From: an uncultured Eubacteriales bacterium
Lineage (GTDB): Bacteria; Bacillota; Clostridia; Oscillospirales; Oscillospiraceae
NCBI GenBank assembly: GCA_900554625.1
Contig: USHP01000027.1
Location: forward strand, 1 to 12,793
Direction: 5' to 3'
DNA length: 12,793 nucleotides
This document shows positions 4,953 through 11,731 of the stretch, piece after piece. The notes beneath the pieces were generated by a model. It saw only the letters and a program-made list of their open reading frames with translations, was not told the origin of the DNA and searched no databases. The position numbers were made by a program, and so were the translations under genes. Position 1 is the stretch's first letter. Every line of letters begins with the position of its first letter.

Positions 4953-7739
4953 TTATACATCTTCCGAAAAGTCCTGCAAATCATCAAAATCCATTTGCTG
5001 ACTATTTCCATTCTTTTTGGCCTGCCACTGCTCTTTTGTAATCAGAATAGCTCTGGGCTTGGAACCCTGGAAGGGGCCAACAATCCCCTTCTCTTCCATT
5101 TCGTCCACAATTCGGGCAGCACGGGCATATCCCAGTTTCAGCCGCCGCTGAAGCATGGAGACAGATGCCTGTCCGGTTTCCAAGATAACATCCACTGCCG
5201 CAGGGAGCATCTCATCTCCCTCCAGCTCCTCATCGCTGGGATCCGGGTCCGAGACACTGGGCGTTTTCTTGCCCGTTTGCTGGGCTTTCTTCTCGATCTC
5301 AGCCAGCACCTGCTGGTTGTAATCGGCAACATAATTCTCTTTTACATACTCAGCAACAGACTCAACCTCAGAATCGGTAACAAAGCAGCCCTGGACACGA
5401 AGCGGCTTTCCGCACCCAATGGGTGCAAAGAGCATATCGCCCTTACCTACCAACTTCTCCGCACCCATGGTATCCAGAATAATCCGTGATTCCATAGCGG
5501 ACGCTACCGAGAACGCAATTCGGGAAGGAATATTGGCTTTCATCAAGCCGGTAATCACGTCTGCGGAAGGACGCTGGGTTGCAATAATCAGGTGCATTCC
5601 GGCCGCACGGCCCATCTGGGCAATCCGGCAGATCGAGTCTTCCACTTCTTTGGCAGCAACCATCATCATATCCGCCAACTCGTCAATGATGATAACCACC
5701 TGAGGCATCTTCTGACCGTCCTCTTCCGATTCCACAATGGAATTGTAAGATTCCAGATCCCGGACACCGGCATCTGACATCAGTTTATACCGGCGCAGCA
5801 TTTCGGTTACAGCCCACTGCAAACTTCCTGCAGCTTTCTTAGGGTCAGTCACAACCGGAATCAGCAGATGGGGAATACCATTGTAGATGCCCAATTCTAC
5901 CATCTTTGGGTCAACCATGATGAGTTTGACATCATCCGGGCTGGCCTTGTACAACAGACTGATGATAATCGAATTCATGCAGACCGATTTACCGGAACCA
6001 GTCGTACCTGCAATCAGCAAGTGGGGCATCTTCGCGATGTTGCCAATAATGCAGTTTCCGCCGATATCCTTGCCAACAGCAAAGGAGGATTTGGATTTGG
6101 ATCGTGCAAATTCCGTTGAGTCGATGACCTCACGCAGCGAAACGGTAGTCACCACACGGTTGGGCACCTCAATACCAACCACAGAAATCTTTCCTGGCAC
6201 AGCCGCAATCCGAACGCCAGATGCACCAAGACTCAGTGCAATATCGTCAGCGCATCCTGTCAGCTTATTCAGTCGTACACCCTTGTCCAATTCCACTTCA
6301 TAACGAGTGACACTGGGGCCACGGGTAACGTTGATGATATGCGCATCAATGCGGAAGCTGGCCAGGGTTTCATTCAGGCGGCGGGAATTTTCCCGCATCT
6401 CTTCCGTTCCGTCTCCCCCTCCCCGTATTGGACGCTTCAGCAGGTCAATCGGGGGGAAACAGTATTCTGTTTTCGGCATGGTCTGCGCCTGTGCAATCTC
6501 CTGCGCAACCTCTTGCGCAGATACTGCCGTATCTTTGGCGCTGACTTTTCCTGTCTTGGTTTCCGGGACAGAAGCAGGTTTTGCAGGCTGCTCCACCTTC
6601 GCATATGCGGAAGTCGGTTCTTCCCGCTTCAACTCCGGCATCCGGGCTGGAATCTCCGGCTCCAGTTCCTCAGCCTCCACTCGAACTGACACAGCCACCG
6701 GTTCCTCAAATACATTGGGCACAGGTTCGCGTACATATTCCGATGTTCCTACCAAAGGAGCATTGATTTCCCGGTCAATTCGATCCATGAAAGAAGCACC
6801 CTTGCCAGGAACTTGCTTAACATCGTCCTGGGCATCAGGCTCCGTCTTCGATGGCGCCGGAATTGGAGGCTCCTGGTGTTTCTGGATCGGCTGATTCTGC
6901 TCGAAATGTTTCGGCGGTTCTGCTGCGGCAGCTCTGCGCTCAGCTTTCGTAGCCTGCGCCATAGCAGCCTGTTCTCTGCGCCGCTGTTTATAGGCAATCT
7001 GTTTGTTTGCAATGTGATTGACTACAATGGCTGCCGGTTCAATATAATCGTCCTCTTCCCAGTCATCTCTGGGGCGATTTGCAATAGCACGGATGATACT
7101 GGGAATGGTGATCTGCATGGCACCCAGCAAGGTAAAAACAGCAACTGTAATGGTAATAACAAAGGACAGCGGGAGCCCACAGGACCAGCGAAGCAGCAGC
7201 GCAAAGCCACCGCAGATCACGCCGCCGGTTCTTCCGGAAGTACCACCTGTATACAGATCCTTGATGACCTCCATTCCCTGACCAACCATGTCGTACTTCT
7301 GTACCAGCAAATGATAGATGGCACCACACATCAGGACAAAAATCACCAAGCAGATACTGCGCATTCTGACAGCCGTTTTACGGCTGAACGTGTGGATAAC
7401 AAACAGGTACAGCAGTGCTGGAATGGAAAAATAAAATCCTGCCTGTCCAATCAAACCAAATACCACAGATTTGATTACCTTCAGTAATGCACCATCAGGG
7501 TTGATGCTGATGACTACAAACAGCACGAACAGCAGCAGACTGAGAATCGCCACCACTGCACTTGCCGGAATGGGATTTTCATATTCCGTCTTTGCTTTAG
7601 GCGTCTTTTTGGAAGATACCGTAGGTTTTTTTGTATTCTTTTTTTTCGGAGCGGATTTGGTTGTCGATGATGCAGGCGTTTGCTTTTTCGTATCGGAAAC
7701 CAATTTTTCTGCTCGGCTGGAAGTTTTCTTCTGAGCCAT
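4953..7739 (-). CDS. ftsK: DNA translocase FtsK/SpoIIIE
   Basis: This is a membrane-anchored, ATP-driven double-stranded DNA pump of 928 residues that clears chromosome from the division or sporulation septum. Order of parts: a Lys/Ser/Thr-rich cytoplasmic start (1-50); membrane segments near 57-80, 94-115, 128-145 and 173-210; a long Pro/Glu/Ala-rich linker with charged helices (about 220-425); the RecA-like motor with Walker A GTTGSGKS (578-585), KLIMVDPKMVELG (605-617), Walker B VIIIDELAD (682-690) and ATQRPS (720-725); and a C-terminal winged-helix gamma domain (about 846-903, ending GPFQGSKPRAILI) for polar sequence reading. The frame is open to 7760, but AGGAGG (7746-7751) lies 6 bases before the ATG at 7739, which is chosen. 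It is 10 bases downstream of the UppP-like gene. Whether it acts as FtsK, SpoIIIE or both cannot be told from sequence. Confidence 0.96.
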   Translation of the reverse strand: MAQKKTSSRAEKLVSDTKKQTPASSTTKSAPKKKNTKKPTVSSKKTPKAKTEYENPIPASAVVAILSLLLFVLFVVISINPDGALLKVIKSVVFGLIGQAGFYFSIPALLYLFVIHTFSRKTAVRMRSICLVIFVLMCGAIYHLLVQKYDMVGQGMEVIKDLYTGGTSGRTGGVICGGFALLLRWSCGLPLSFVITITVAVFTLLGAMQITIPSIIRAIANRPRDDWEEDDYIEPAAIVVNHIANKQIAYKQRRREQAAMAQATKAERRAAAAEPPKHFEQNQPIQKHQEPPIPAPSKTEPDAQDDVKQVPGKGASFMDRIDREINAPLVGTSEYVREPVPNVFEEPVAVSVRVEAEELEPEIPARMPELKREEPTSAYAKVEQPAKPASVPETKTGKVSAKDTAVSAQEVAQEIAQAQTMPKTEYCFPPIDLLKRPIRGGGDGTEEMRENSRRLNETLASFRIDAHIINVTRGPSVTRYEVELDKGVRLNKLTGCADDIALSLGASGVRIAAVPGKISVVGIEVPNRVVTTVSLREVIDSTEFARSKSKSSFAVGKDIGGNCIIGNIAKMPHLLIAGTTGSGKSVCMNSIIISLLYKASPDDVKLIMVDPKMVELGIYNGIPHLLIPVVTDPKKAAGSLQWAVTEMLRRYKLMSDAGVRDLESYNSIVESEEDGQKMPQVVIIIDELADMMMVAAKEVEDSICRIAQMGRAAGMHLIIATQRPSADVITGLMKANIPSRIAFSVASAMESRIILDTMGAEKLVGKGDMLFAPIGCGKPLRVQGCFVTDSEVESVAEYVKENYVADYNQQVLAEIEKKAQQTGKKTPSVSDPDPSDEELEGDEMLPAAVDVILETGQASVSMLQRRLKLGYARAARIVDEMEEKGIVGPFQGSKPRAILITKEQWQAKKNGNSQQMDFDDLQDFSEDV

Positions 7740-7745
7740 GACAAA

Positions 7746-7751
7746 CCTCCT
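7746..7751 (-). promoter_or_regulatory. Ribosome binding site of ftsK
   Basis: AGGAGG on the minus strand lies 6 bases before the ATG at 7739 and overlaps the TAG stop of the UppP-like gene. It rules out the more distal in-frame ATG at 7760, which would begin inside the upstream gene. Confidence 0.8.
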
Positions 7752-8586
7752 ATGCCACAAGATTCAAGATAAATGTAAATAACGCCAAGCCGGTGCAGTA
7801 AAACGCAAACACTGCATACCCATGATTGGCAGCCAGATAACGCATCACTTTCACACCCAATAGGCTTCCTCCGAAGGCTATCAGCGCCGTGAGCAAGTAC
7901 CGTACGACAATCAAGAAGGATAGGGGCCCCAAGCCGGACGAGAACAAGCCAAGAAGGTCATATATAGCCAGTCCCAGGTTCAGGCCCATGTTCATCATCA
8001 ATGCCATGGTCAAACTGTAGCTACGCTCAATACCGCATATAGATCCAATGGAAATCGCCGCCCCAACGGCTGACATTCCCGGAAGAACGGAAACAGTGGC
8101 ACCAAGCCCTACCAGCAACCCTTCTACTCTGGACAATGTGCGGGAATCTCGGTTGCTGCTGGGAAAAAACTGCGGTATGTACAGCACCACACCATTGATC
8201 AGCAGGAAAATGGAGATCAGCATCAAATTGCTGTTTAGTTTCACCGCATATTGATACAGGAACAAACCCAGCACGACCGGAATCAGCGTCGTTTTCAGCA
8301 TGCTCCAATCCATCAGACTGCGAACATCCAACGGACGTCTTCTGCGCCGTTTCGGAATTCTCGCCAATGCCCGAGCACGGTTGATTCGGATAATCTGACT
8401 TTGGCAGCTGAAATACAGTCCAGCAAAAATCCCCAAATGAATCAGAAAATCCATTGTTTCATTTGCAGTATAGCCACCCAAGAATTTCAGCAGAAGCACC
8501 TTATGCGCCGGTGCTGAAACAGGCAAAATATCCATAAGGCCGGAGATAAAACCATATAATCCGCTTTGCAGCCAAGTAAGATTCAC
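7750..8586 (-). CDS. Divergent UppP/BacA-family membrane protein
   Basis: This is a 278-residue multi-spanning protein resembling undecaprenyl-diphosphate phosphatase (UppP/BacA), which recycles the lipid carrier for wall synthesis. The family frame is recognisable: GLMDILPVSAPAHK (16-29) corresponds to EGLTEFLPVSSTGH, and LPGMSAVGAAIS (168-179) to the PGxSRSGAT loop. Key residues differ, however. By alignment to E. coli BacA from memory, Glu17 is Ser15, Glu21 is Asp19, Ser27 is Ala25 and Arg174 is Ala173, while the His30 equivalent (His28) and one Ser (Ser24) are kept. There is an unusual basic loop RIPKRRRRRP (76-85). The enzyme may therefore be inactive or have another role, such as lipid binding or transport. 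The start is GTG, with AGGAGG (8594-8599) 7 bases upstream. It is co-transcribed with ftsK. Confidence 0.75.
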   Translation of the reverse strand: MNLTWLQSGLYGFISGLMDILPVSAPAHKVLLLKFLGGYTANETMDFLIHLGIFAGLYFSCQSQIIRINRARALARIPKRRRRRPLDVRSLMDWSMLKTTLIPVVLGLFLYQYAVKLNSNLMLISIFLLINGVVLYIPQFFPSSNRDSRTLSRVEGLLVGLGATVSVLPGMSAVGAAISIGSICGIERSYSLTMALMMNMGLNLGLAIYDLLGLFSSGLGPLSFLIVVRYLLTALIAFGGSLLGVKVMRYLAANHGYAVFAFYCTGLALFTFILNLVA

Positions 8587-8617
8587 AGATTTCCCTCCTT
8601 TAACAAAGCATTACACC

Positions 8618-8631
8618 ATATGATATCATAT
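8618..8631. other. 14-bp perfect palindrome upstream of the UppP-like gene
   Basis: ATATGATATCATAT is a perfect palindrome centred between 8624 and 8625, about 32 bases before the GTG start. It lies in the region where a promoter for the UppP-like/ftsK unit would be expected, and TATGAT or TATCAT inside it could serve as a -10. The -35 candidates (for example TGGAAA 17 bases upstream of TATCAT) are poor. It may be an operator or a promoter element. The rest of the 169-base gap holds only the kinase terminator hairpin and nothing else I recognise. Confidence 0.4.
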
Positions 8632-8724
8632 TTTAGGGGGGATTTCCAGTCCTTTTTTGTACCATTAAACAGAATCACATAAATATTCCACGCAAAAGTC
8701 TCAAAAAGCATGCCAAACATAACA

Positions 8725-8750
8725 ATGCCCGCAGTTTTCACTGCGGGCAT
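8725..8750 (-). terminator. Terminator-like hairpin after the NahK-like kinase
   Basis: An 11-bp perfect stem, ATGCCCGCAGT (8725-8735) with ACTGCGGGCAT (8740-8750), closes a 4-base loop. It starts 5 bases after the kinase stop. The downstream U-tract on the minus strand is poor (TGTTATGTTT), so termination may be partial. Confidence 0.6.
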
Positions 8751-8755
8751 AATGC

Positions 8756-9859
8756 TTATTTTACAGCTTTGGCAGCTGCGATGCAGTCGCAGACGATTTG
8801 CTCCATTTCCGGCAAATGCTTGTACATATCCTTGGCCAAAGCAATCTGGCAGCGGGTACGGACCAGATTGTGCTCCGGATAATTGGTCTTAAAGTACAAG
8901 TCACCATCCAGATAATCCGCCAGGAACCGGGTTGCCAATTCTACAGTGAGAACAAAGCAGCTCAGGGCCAACGTGTCGATTTCCTGATTGGTCATGGTTT
9001 GTGCCGTCATGGACAAGAACCCTTCAGCAAACGCACGAAATACCTCTAGATTTACGCCAACTTTCTCATATTCACCACAGTCTTCTTCCACAAAATTTGC
9101 CGCAAAGCGGATGGCATCACCGAAGTCATGTCCCATCAAGCCCGGCATAACCGTGTCCAAATCAATAACGATCATGGCGCTGTTATCTTCTGGAGAAAAC
9201 AGAACATTATTGATTTTTGTATCATTATGGGTAACCCGAAGCGGAAGTTTGCCCTGCTGCTGTAAGTCTGTCAAAGTACAAGCCAGCTCCTGGACGGACA
9301 GCAGATAGTCAATTTCTTCCCGAACCTGAGAAGCACGGCCAGCCTTGTCCTCCCGAACCGCCTGAAGGAAATTCTCATAACGCTGGCGGGTGTTATGGAA
9401 TCCAGGGATTGTCTCCGTCAATTCCGAGATATCGAAATCTGCCAAATCCATCTGGAACTCGCCAAAAGCCTTGCCGGCGTTGCGCACAACTTTCAGATCC
9501 GTTACGGTATTATATGTTACAGAGGGGACGTAGTTGGTCATTCGCCAAAAGTTTTTTCCGTCAACGATATACGTTTTTCTCTGCGCTGTATGATGAAAAT
9601 GCAGTGCCAGCTGGCCAGGTTTTTTCGCACGGATATGCTCCGTCACTTTATCAATATTCTCCATCAAGCCCACAGGGTTGCGGAAAGCATAGGTATTTAC
9701 ATTCTGTACCAGGAAAGATTTCGGCTTGCCATCCGGCATACGAAAATTCACCTTATATGTACGGTTTACATTTCCCATCTGGATGGTTTCATAGCCCAAA
9801 TACTCATAATCAATCCGGAAATCTCTGCTGACTTCCAGCAACTTCTGATGCAAATCCAT
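8756..9859 (-). CDS. APH-fold sugar kinase, N-acetylhexosamine 1-kinase (NahK) type
   Basis: This is a 367-residue cytoplasmic kinase of the aminoglycoside phosphotransferase/choline kinase fold. FLVQNVNTYAF (49-59) and NPVGLMENIDKVT (61-73) form the N-lobe block typical of the NahK subgroup. The catalytic loop THNDTKINN (210-218) gives His211, Asp213 and Asn218. The metal-binding block is IDLDTVMPG (232-240), and HDFGDAIRFAAN is at 244-255. NahK from bifidobacteria phosphorylates GlcNAc or GalNAc at C1, about 360 residues. Family members are often labelled mucin desulfatase without good reason. No lacto-N-biose phosphorylase or nucleotidyltransferase is adjacent, so the exact substrate is uncertain. 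The frame is open to 9943, but AAGGAG (9866-9871) lies 6 bases before the ATG at 9859, and the longer version would begin at the -35 box. It is a single-gene unit with its own promoter and hairpin. Confidence 0.82.
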   Translation of the reverse strand: MDLHQKLLEVSRDFRIDYEYLGYETIQMGNVNRTYKVNFRMPDGKPKSFLVQNVNTYAFRNPVGLMENIDKVTEHIRAKKPGQLALHFHHTAQRKTYIVDGKNFWRMTNYVPSVTYNTVTDLKVVRNAGKAFGEFQMDLADFDISELTETIPGFHNTRQRYENFLQAVREDKAGRASQVREEIDYLLSVQELACTLTDLQQQGKLPLRVTHNDTKINNVLFSPEDNSAMIVIDLDTVMPGLMGHDFGDAIRFAANFVEEDCGEYEKVGVNLEVFRAFAEGFLSMTAQTMTNQEIDTLALSCFVLTVELATRFLADYLDGDLYFKTNYPEHNLVRTRCQIALAKDMYKHLPEMEQIVCDCIAAAKAVK

Positions 9860-9900
9860 AATAATCTCCTTATTGCCGATATTTTGTAGGAGCAATAATC

Positions 9901-9943
9901 TTGACAACCCTCTGATTTTACTCGATATTAAACTTTTTGTCAA
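9901..9943. repeat. Inverted repeat framing the kinase promoter
   Basis: TTGACAA (9901-9907) and TTGTCAA (9937-9943) are exact reverse complements separated by 29 bases. One arm contains the -35 box of the kinase promoter and the other lies at about its transcription start. This geometry would suit a repressor binding two half-sites, but 7-bp arms can occur by chance. Confidence 0.35.
9915..9943 (-). promoter_or_regulatory. Sigma-A promoter of the NahK-like kinase
   Basis: On the minus strand, TTGACA (9943-9938) is followed by a 17-base spacer and TAAAAT (9920-9915). The -35 is a perfect consensus and the -10 matches 5 of 6. The predicted start near 9908 gives a leader of about 49 bases ending in AAGGAG. 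It separates the kinase from rnc, which ends about 60 bases upstream. Confidence 0.85.
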
Positions 9944-10005
9944 TGTTTAATCCCAAAATTGGCAGAAATTTCAAACATAAGCAAGCAGATGGAGTAATCT
10001 TTTCG

Positions 10006-10692
10006 TTATACCTTATCCGGGAACAGCTTTTCAATTGCAGAACGGGCTGCCATCTGCTCTGCTCGCTTTTTACTGCTGCCGGAACCACTTCCAACAACAG
10101 TCCCATTCAGGCAGACTTCCACATCAAAGCTCTTATCATGGTCAGGGCCGGATTGGCCAACCAAAGTGTAAGAAAGCACCTGGTTTTTCTTCTGCTGAAC
10201 CAGCTCCTGAAGCTGCGTCTTATAGTCCGCATTGTGAAGTTTCGTCACCGGTACTTCCACCAGAATAAAGGTTTGCACGACCTTCAATGCGGCTGTCAAG
10301 CCGCCGTCCAGGAAACAAGCTGCAATGACCGACTCCATGGCATCCGCCAGAATGGAATCCCGGCTGCGTCCGCCGCCTTGTTCCTCGCCATGGCCGAGCA
10401 GCAGATGATTGCCAAGGCCAATTCGATTTGCTGCCGAGGCCAGTGTGCCCTCGCAAACCATATCTGCCCGCATCCGGGTAAGCTCCCCTTCCGGACGATT
10501 GGGGAAATTCCGGTACAGATACTCTGCAACCAGCATTCCCAGCACACTGTCCCCCAAAAACTCCAGGCGCTCATTGCTCAGCAGACTGTTGTGCCAGCGC
10601 TCATTGGCATAAGACGAATGGGTCAACGCATTCTGCAGCAGAGAAATATTATGAAACCGGTATCCAATTGCAGCTTCCAGATCCTTAATCAT
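10006..10692 (-). CDS. rnc: Ribonuclease III
   Basis: This is a double-strand-specific endoribonuclease for rRNA precursor processing and mRNA turnover, 228 residues, the normal length. The N-terminal RNase III domain carries the signature NERLEFLGDSVL (40-51) with metal-binding Glu44 and Asp48. The second pair is Asp117 and Glu120 in DAMESVIAACFLDGG (117-131). A C-terminal double-stranded RNA-binding domain spans about 157-225 (DYKTQLQELVQ at the start, KKRAEQMAARSAIEKL at the end). The frame is open to a TTG at 10698, but AAGGAG (10700-10705) is 7 bases before the ATG at 10692 and only 1 base from the TTG. The gene overlaps the end of plsX by 8 bases, indicating coupled expression. I see no clear terminator after it. 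Confidence 0.96.
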   Translation of the reverse strand: MIKDLEAAIGYRFHNISLLQNALTHSSYANERWHNSLLSNERLEFLGDSVLGMLVAEYLYRNFPNRPEGELTRMRADMVCEGTLASAANRIGLGNHLLLGHGEEQGGGRSRDSILADAMESVIAACFLDGGLTAALKVVQTFILVEVPVTKLHNADYKTQLQELVQQKKNQVLSYTLVGQSGPDHDKSFDVEVCLNGTVVGSGSGSSKKRAEQMAARSAIEKLFPDKV

Positions 10693-11713
10693 GGTCAATC
10701 TCCTTCATTGCTGCAAGGCTCTGCTCCAGCTGGGAAGTAAAATTCCCCTCCGCCGCAGTCATAGCCTGCTTTACCGCATTACGGAACGCAAGGGCATCGG
10801 AAGAGCCGTGGGCTTTGATAACAGGCTTTTTAATGCCAAGGAACTGCGTCCCGCCAATTTCCCGATAGTCCAGCAGCTTCGCAATTTCACCAACACCAGA
10901 TTTGCACAGCAAATATCCGATTTTGCTGAACAAATTCTTCTTGAACATTCTCTTGAGCATACTGCCCATAAACATGGCAGTACCTTCAATGGATTTCAGC
11001 AGTACATTTCCGCTGAAACCATCACAAACTACCACGTCAACTTCTCCCAGAGGTACCGCACGGGCTTCAACATTGCCAACAAAGTGAATCAAGCCCTTGT
11101 CGTTGGCACTCTGCAGCAGGCTGTACGCTTCTTTCTGCAAAGAAGTCCCCTTGCTGTCCTCTGTACCAATGTTCAGCAGACCGACTCTCGGCTGCGCAAT
11201 TCCCAGCACATTGTGGACATAGGCCGAACCCACAAGACCAAACTGCAGCAAAAATTCCGGGGTACACTCAGCATTTGCGCCGCAATCACAGATCACAACC
11301 TTGCTTCCTGCTTTTGTGGGAACAGCAGGGGCCATAGCGGCGCGTCGAATGCCCTTCACCCGCTTTACGAGCAAAGTGGCACCAGTCAGCAGCGCACCAG
11401 TTGAACCGGCAGAAACAAAGGCATCGCCTTTTCCATCCGCCAGCATTTTCAGTCCCACAATCATGGACGAATTCTTCCGCTTATGAATGACGGAAGCAGG
11501 ATCGTCATGCATATCTACCACATCATCGGCGTTGGCAATTTCCATACCTGCAGGCAGATTGTCAATTCCCTGCTTTTTCAGTACTTCCAGGATTTCTTCG
11601 CCTCTGCCTACCAAAACAATTTCCACGCCATAGGCTTTGGCCGCATCGATGGCTCCTCGTACCGGAGCTTCCGGGGCCAGATCGCCGCCCATTGCATCCA
11701 GAATAATCTTCAA
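10685..11713 (-). CDS. plsX: Phosphate acyltransferase PlsX
   Basis: It makes acyl-phosphate from acyl-ACP and phosphate, the first step in phosphatidic acid synthesis in the PlsX/PlsY route, as a peripheral membrane enzyme. The 342-residue protein shows DAMGGDLAPE (6-15), VSAGSTGALLTGATLLVKR (about 100-118), VICDCGANAEC (about 140-150), LLNIGTEDSKGT (about 179-190), VCDGFSGNVLLKSIEG (about 229-244) and the C-terminal AHGSSDA loop. The start is taken as TTG at 11713. From there the protein reads MKIILDAMGGD, matching the usual family N-terminus, and AGAGGTG (11720-11726) lies 6 bases upstream. The in-frame GTG at 11722 overlaps that site. It follows trmFO by 18 bases and overlaps rnc by 8. 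No acpP, often found next to plsX, is present. Confidence 0.95.
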   Translation of the reverse strand: MKIILDAMGGDLAPEAPVRGAIDAAKAYGVEIVLVGRGEEILEVLKKQGIDNLPAGMEIANADDVVDMHDDPASVIHKRKNSSMIVGLKMLADGKGDAFVSAGSTGALLTGATLLVKRVKGIRRAAMAPAVPTKAGSKVVICDCGANAECTPEFLLQFGLVGSAYVHNVLGIAQPRVGLLNIGTEDSKGTSLQKEAYSLLQSANDKGLIHFVGNVEARAVPLGEVDVVVCDGFSGNVLLKSIEGTAMFMGSMLKRMFKKNLFSKIGYLLCKSGVGEIAKLLDYREIGGTQFLGIKKPVIKAHGSSDALAFRNAVKQAMTAAEGNFTSQLEQSLAAMKEIDHD

Positions 11714-11719
11714 CTGCGC

Positions 11720-11726
11720 CACCTCT
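11720..11726 (-). promoter_or_regulatory. Ribosome binding site deciding the plsX start
   Basis: AGAGGTG (minus strand, part of AAAGAGGTG) lies 6 bases before the TTG at 11713. It contains the alternative GTG (11720-11722), which therefore cannot be the start served by this site. Confidence 0.6.
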
Positions 11727-11731
11727 TTCTG

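Noticed and set aside
9901..9929. Possible plus-strand promoter TTGACA (9901-9906) with GATATT 17 bases downstream
   Set aside because: The -10 is weak and there is no plus-strand gene downstream. The box is better read as one arm of the inverted repeat around the minus-strand promoter.
9937..10740. Plus-strand open frame of 267 codons opposite rnc
   Set aside because: It is antisense to rnc, which has all catalytic motifs, and starts in the kinase promoter region. Its composition is not protein-like, so it is a shadow frame.
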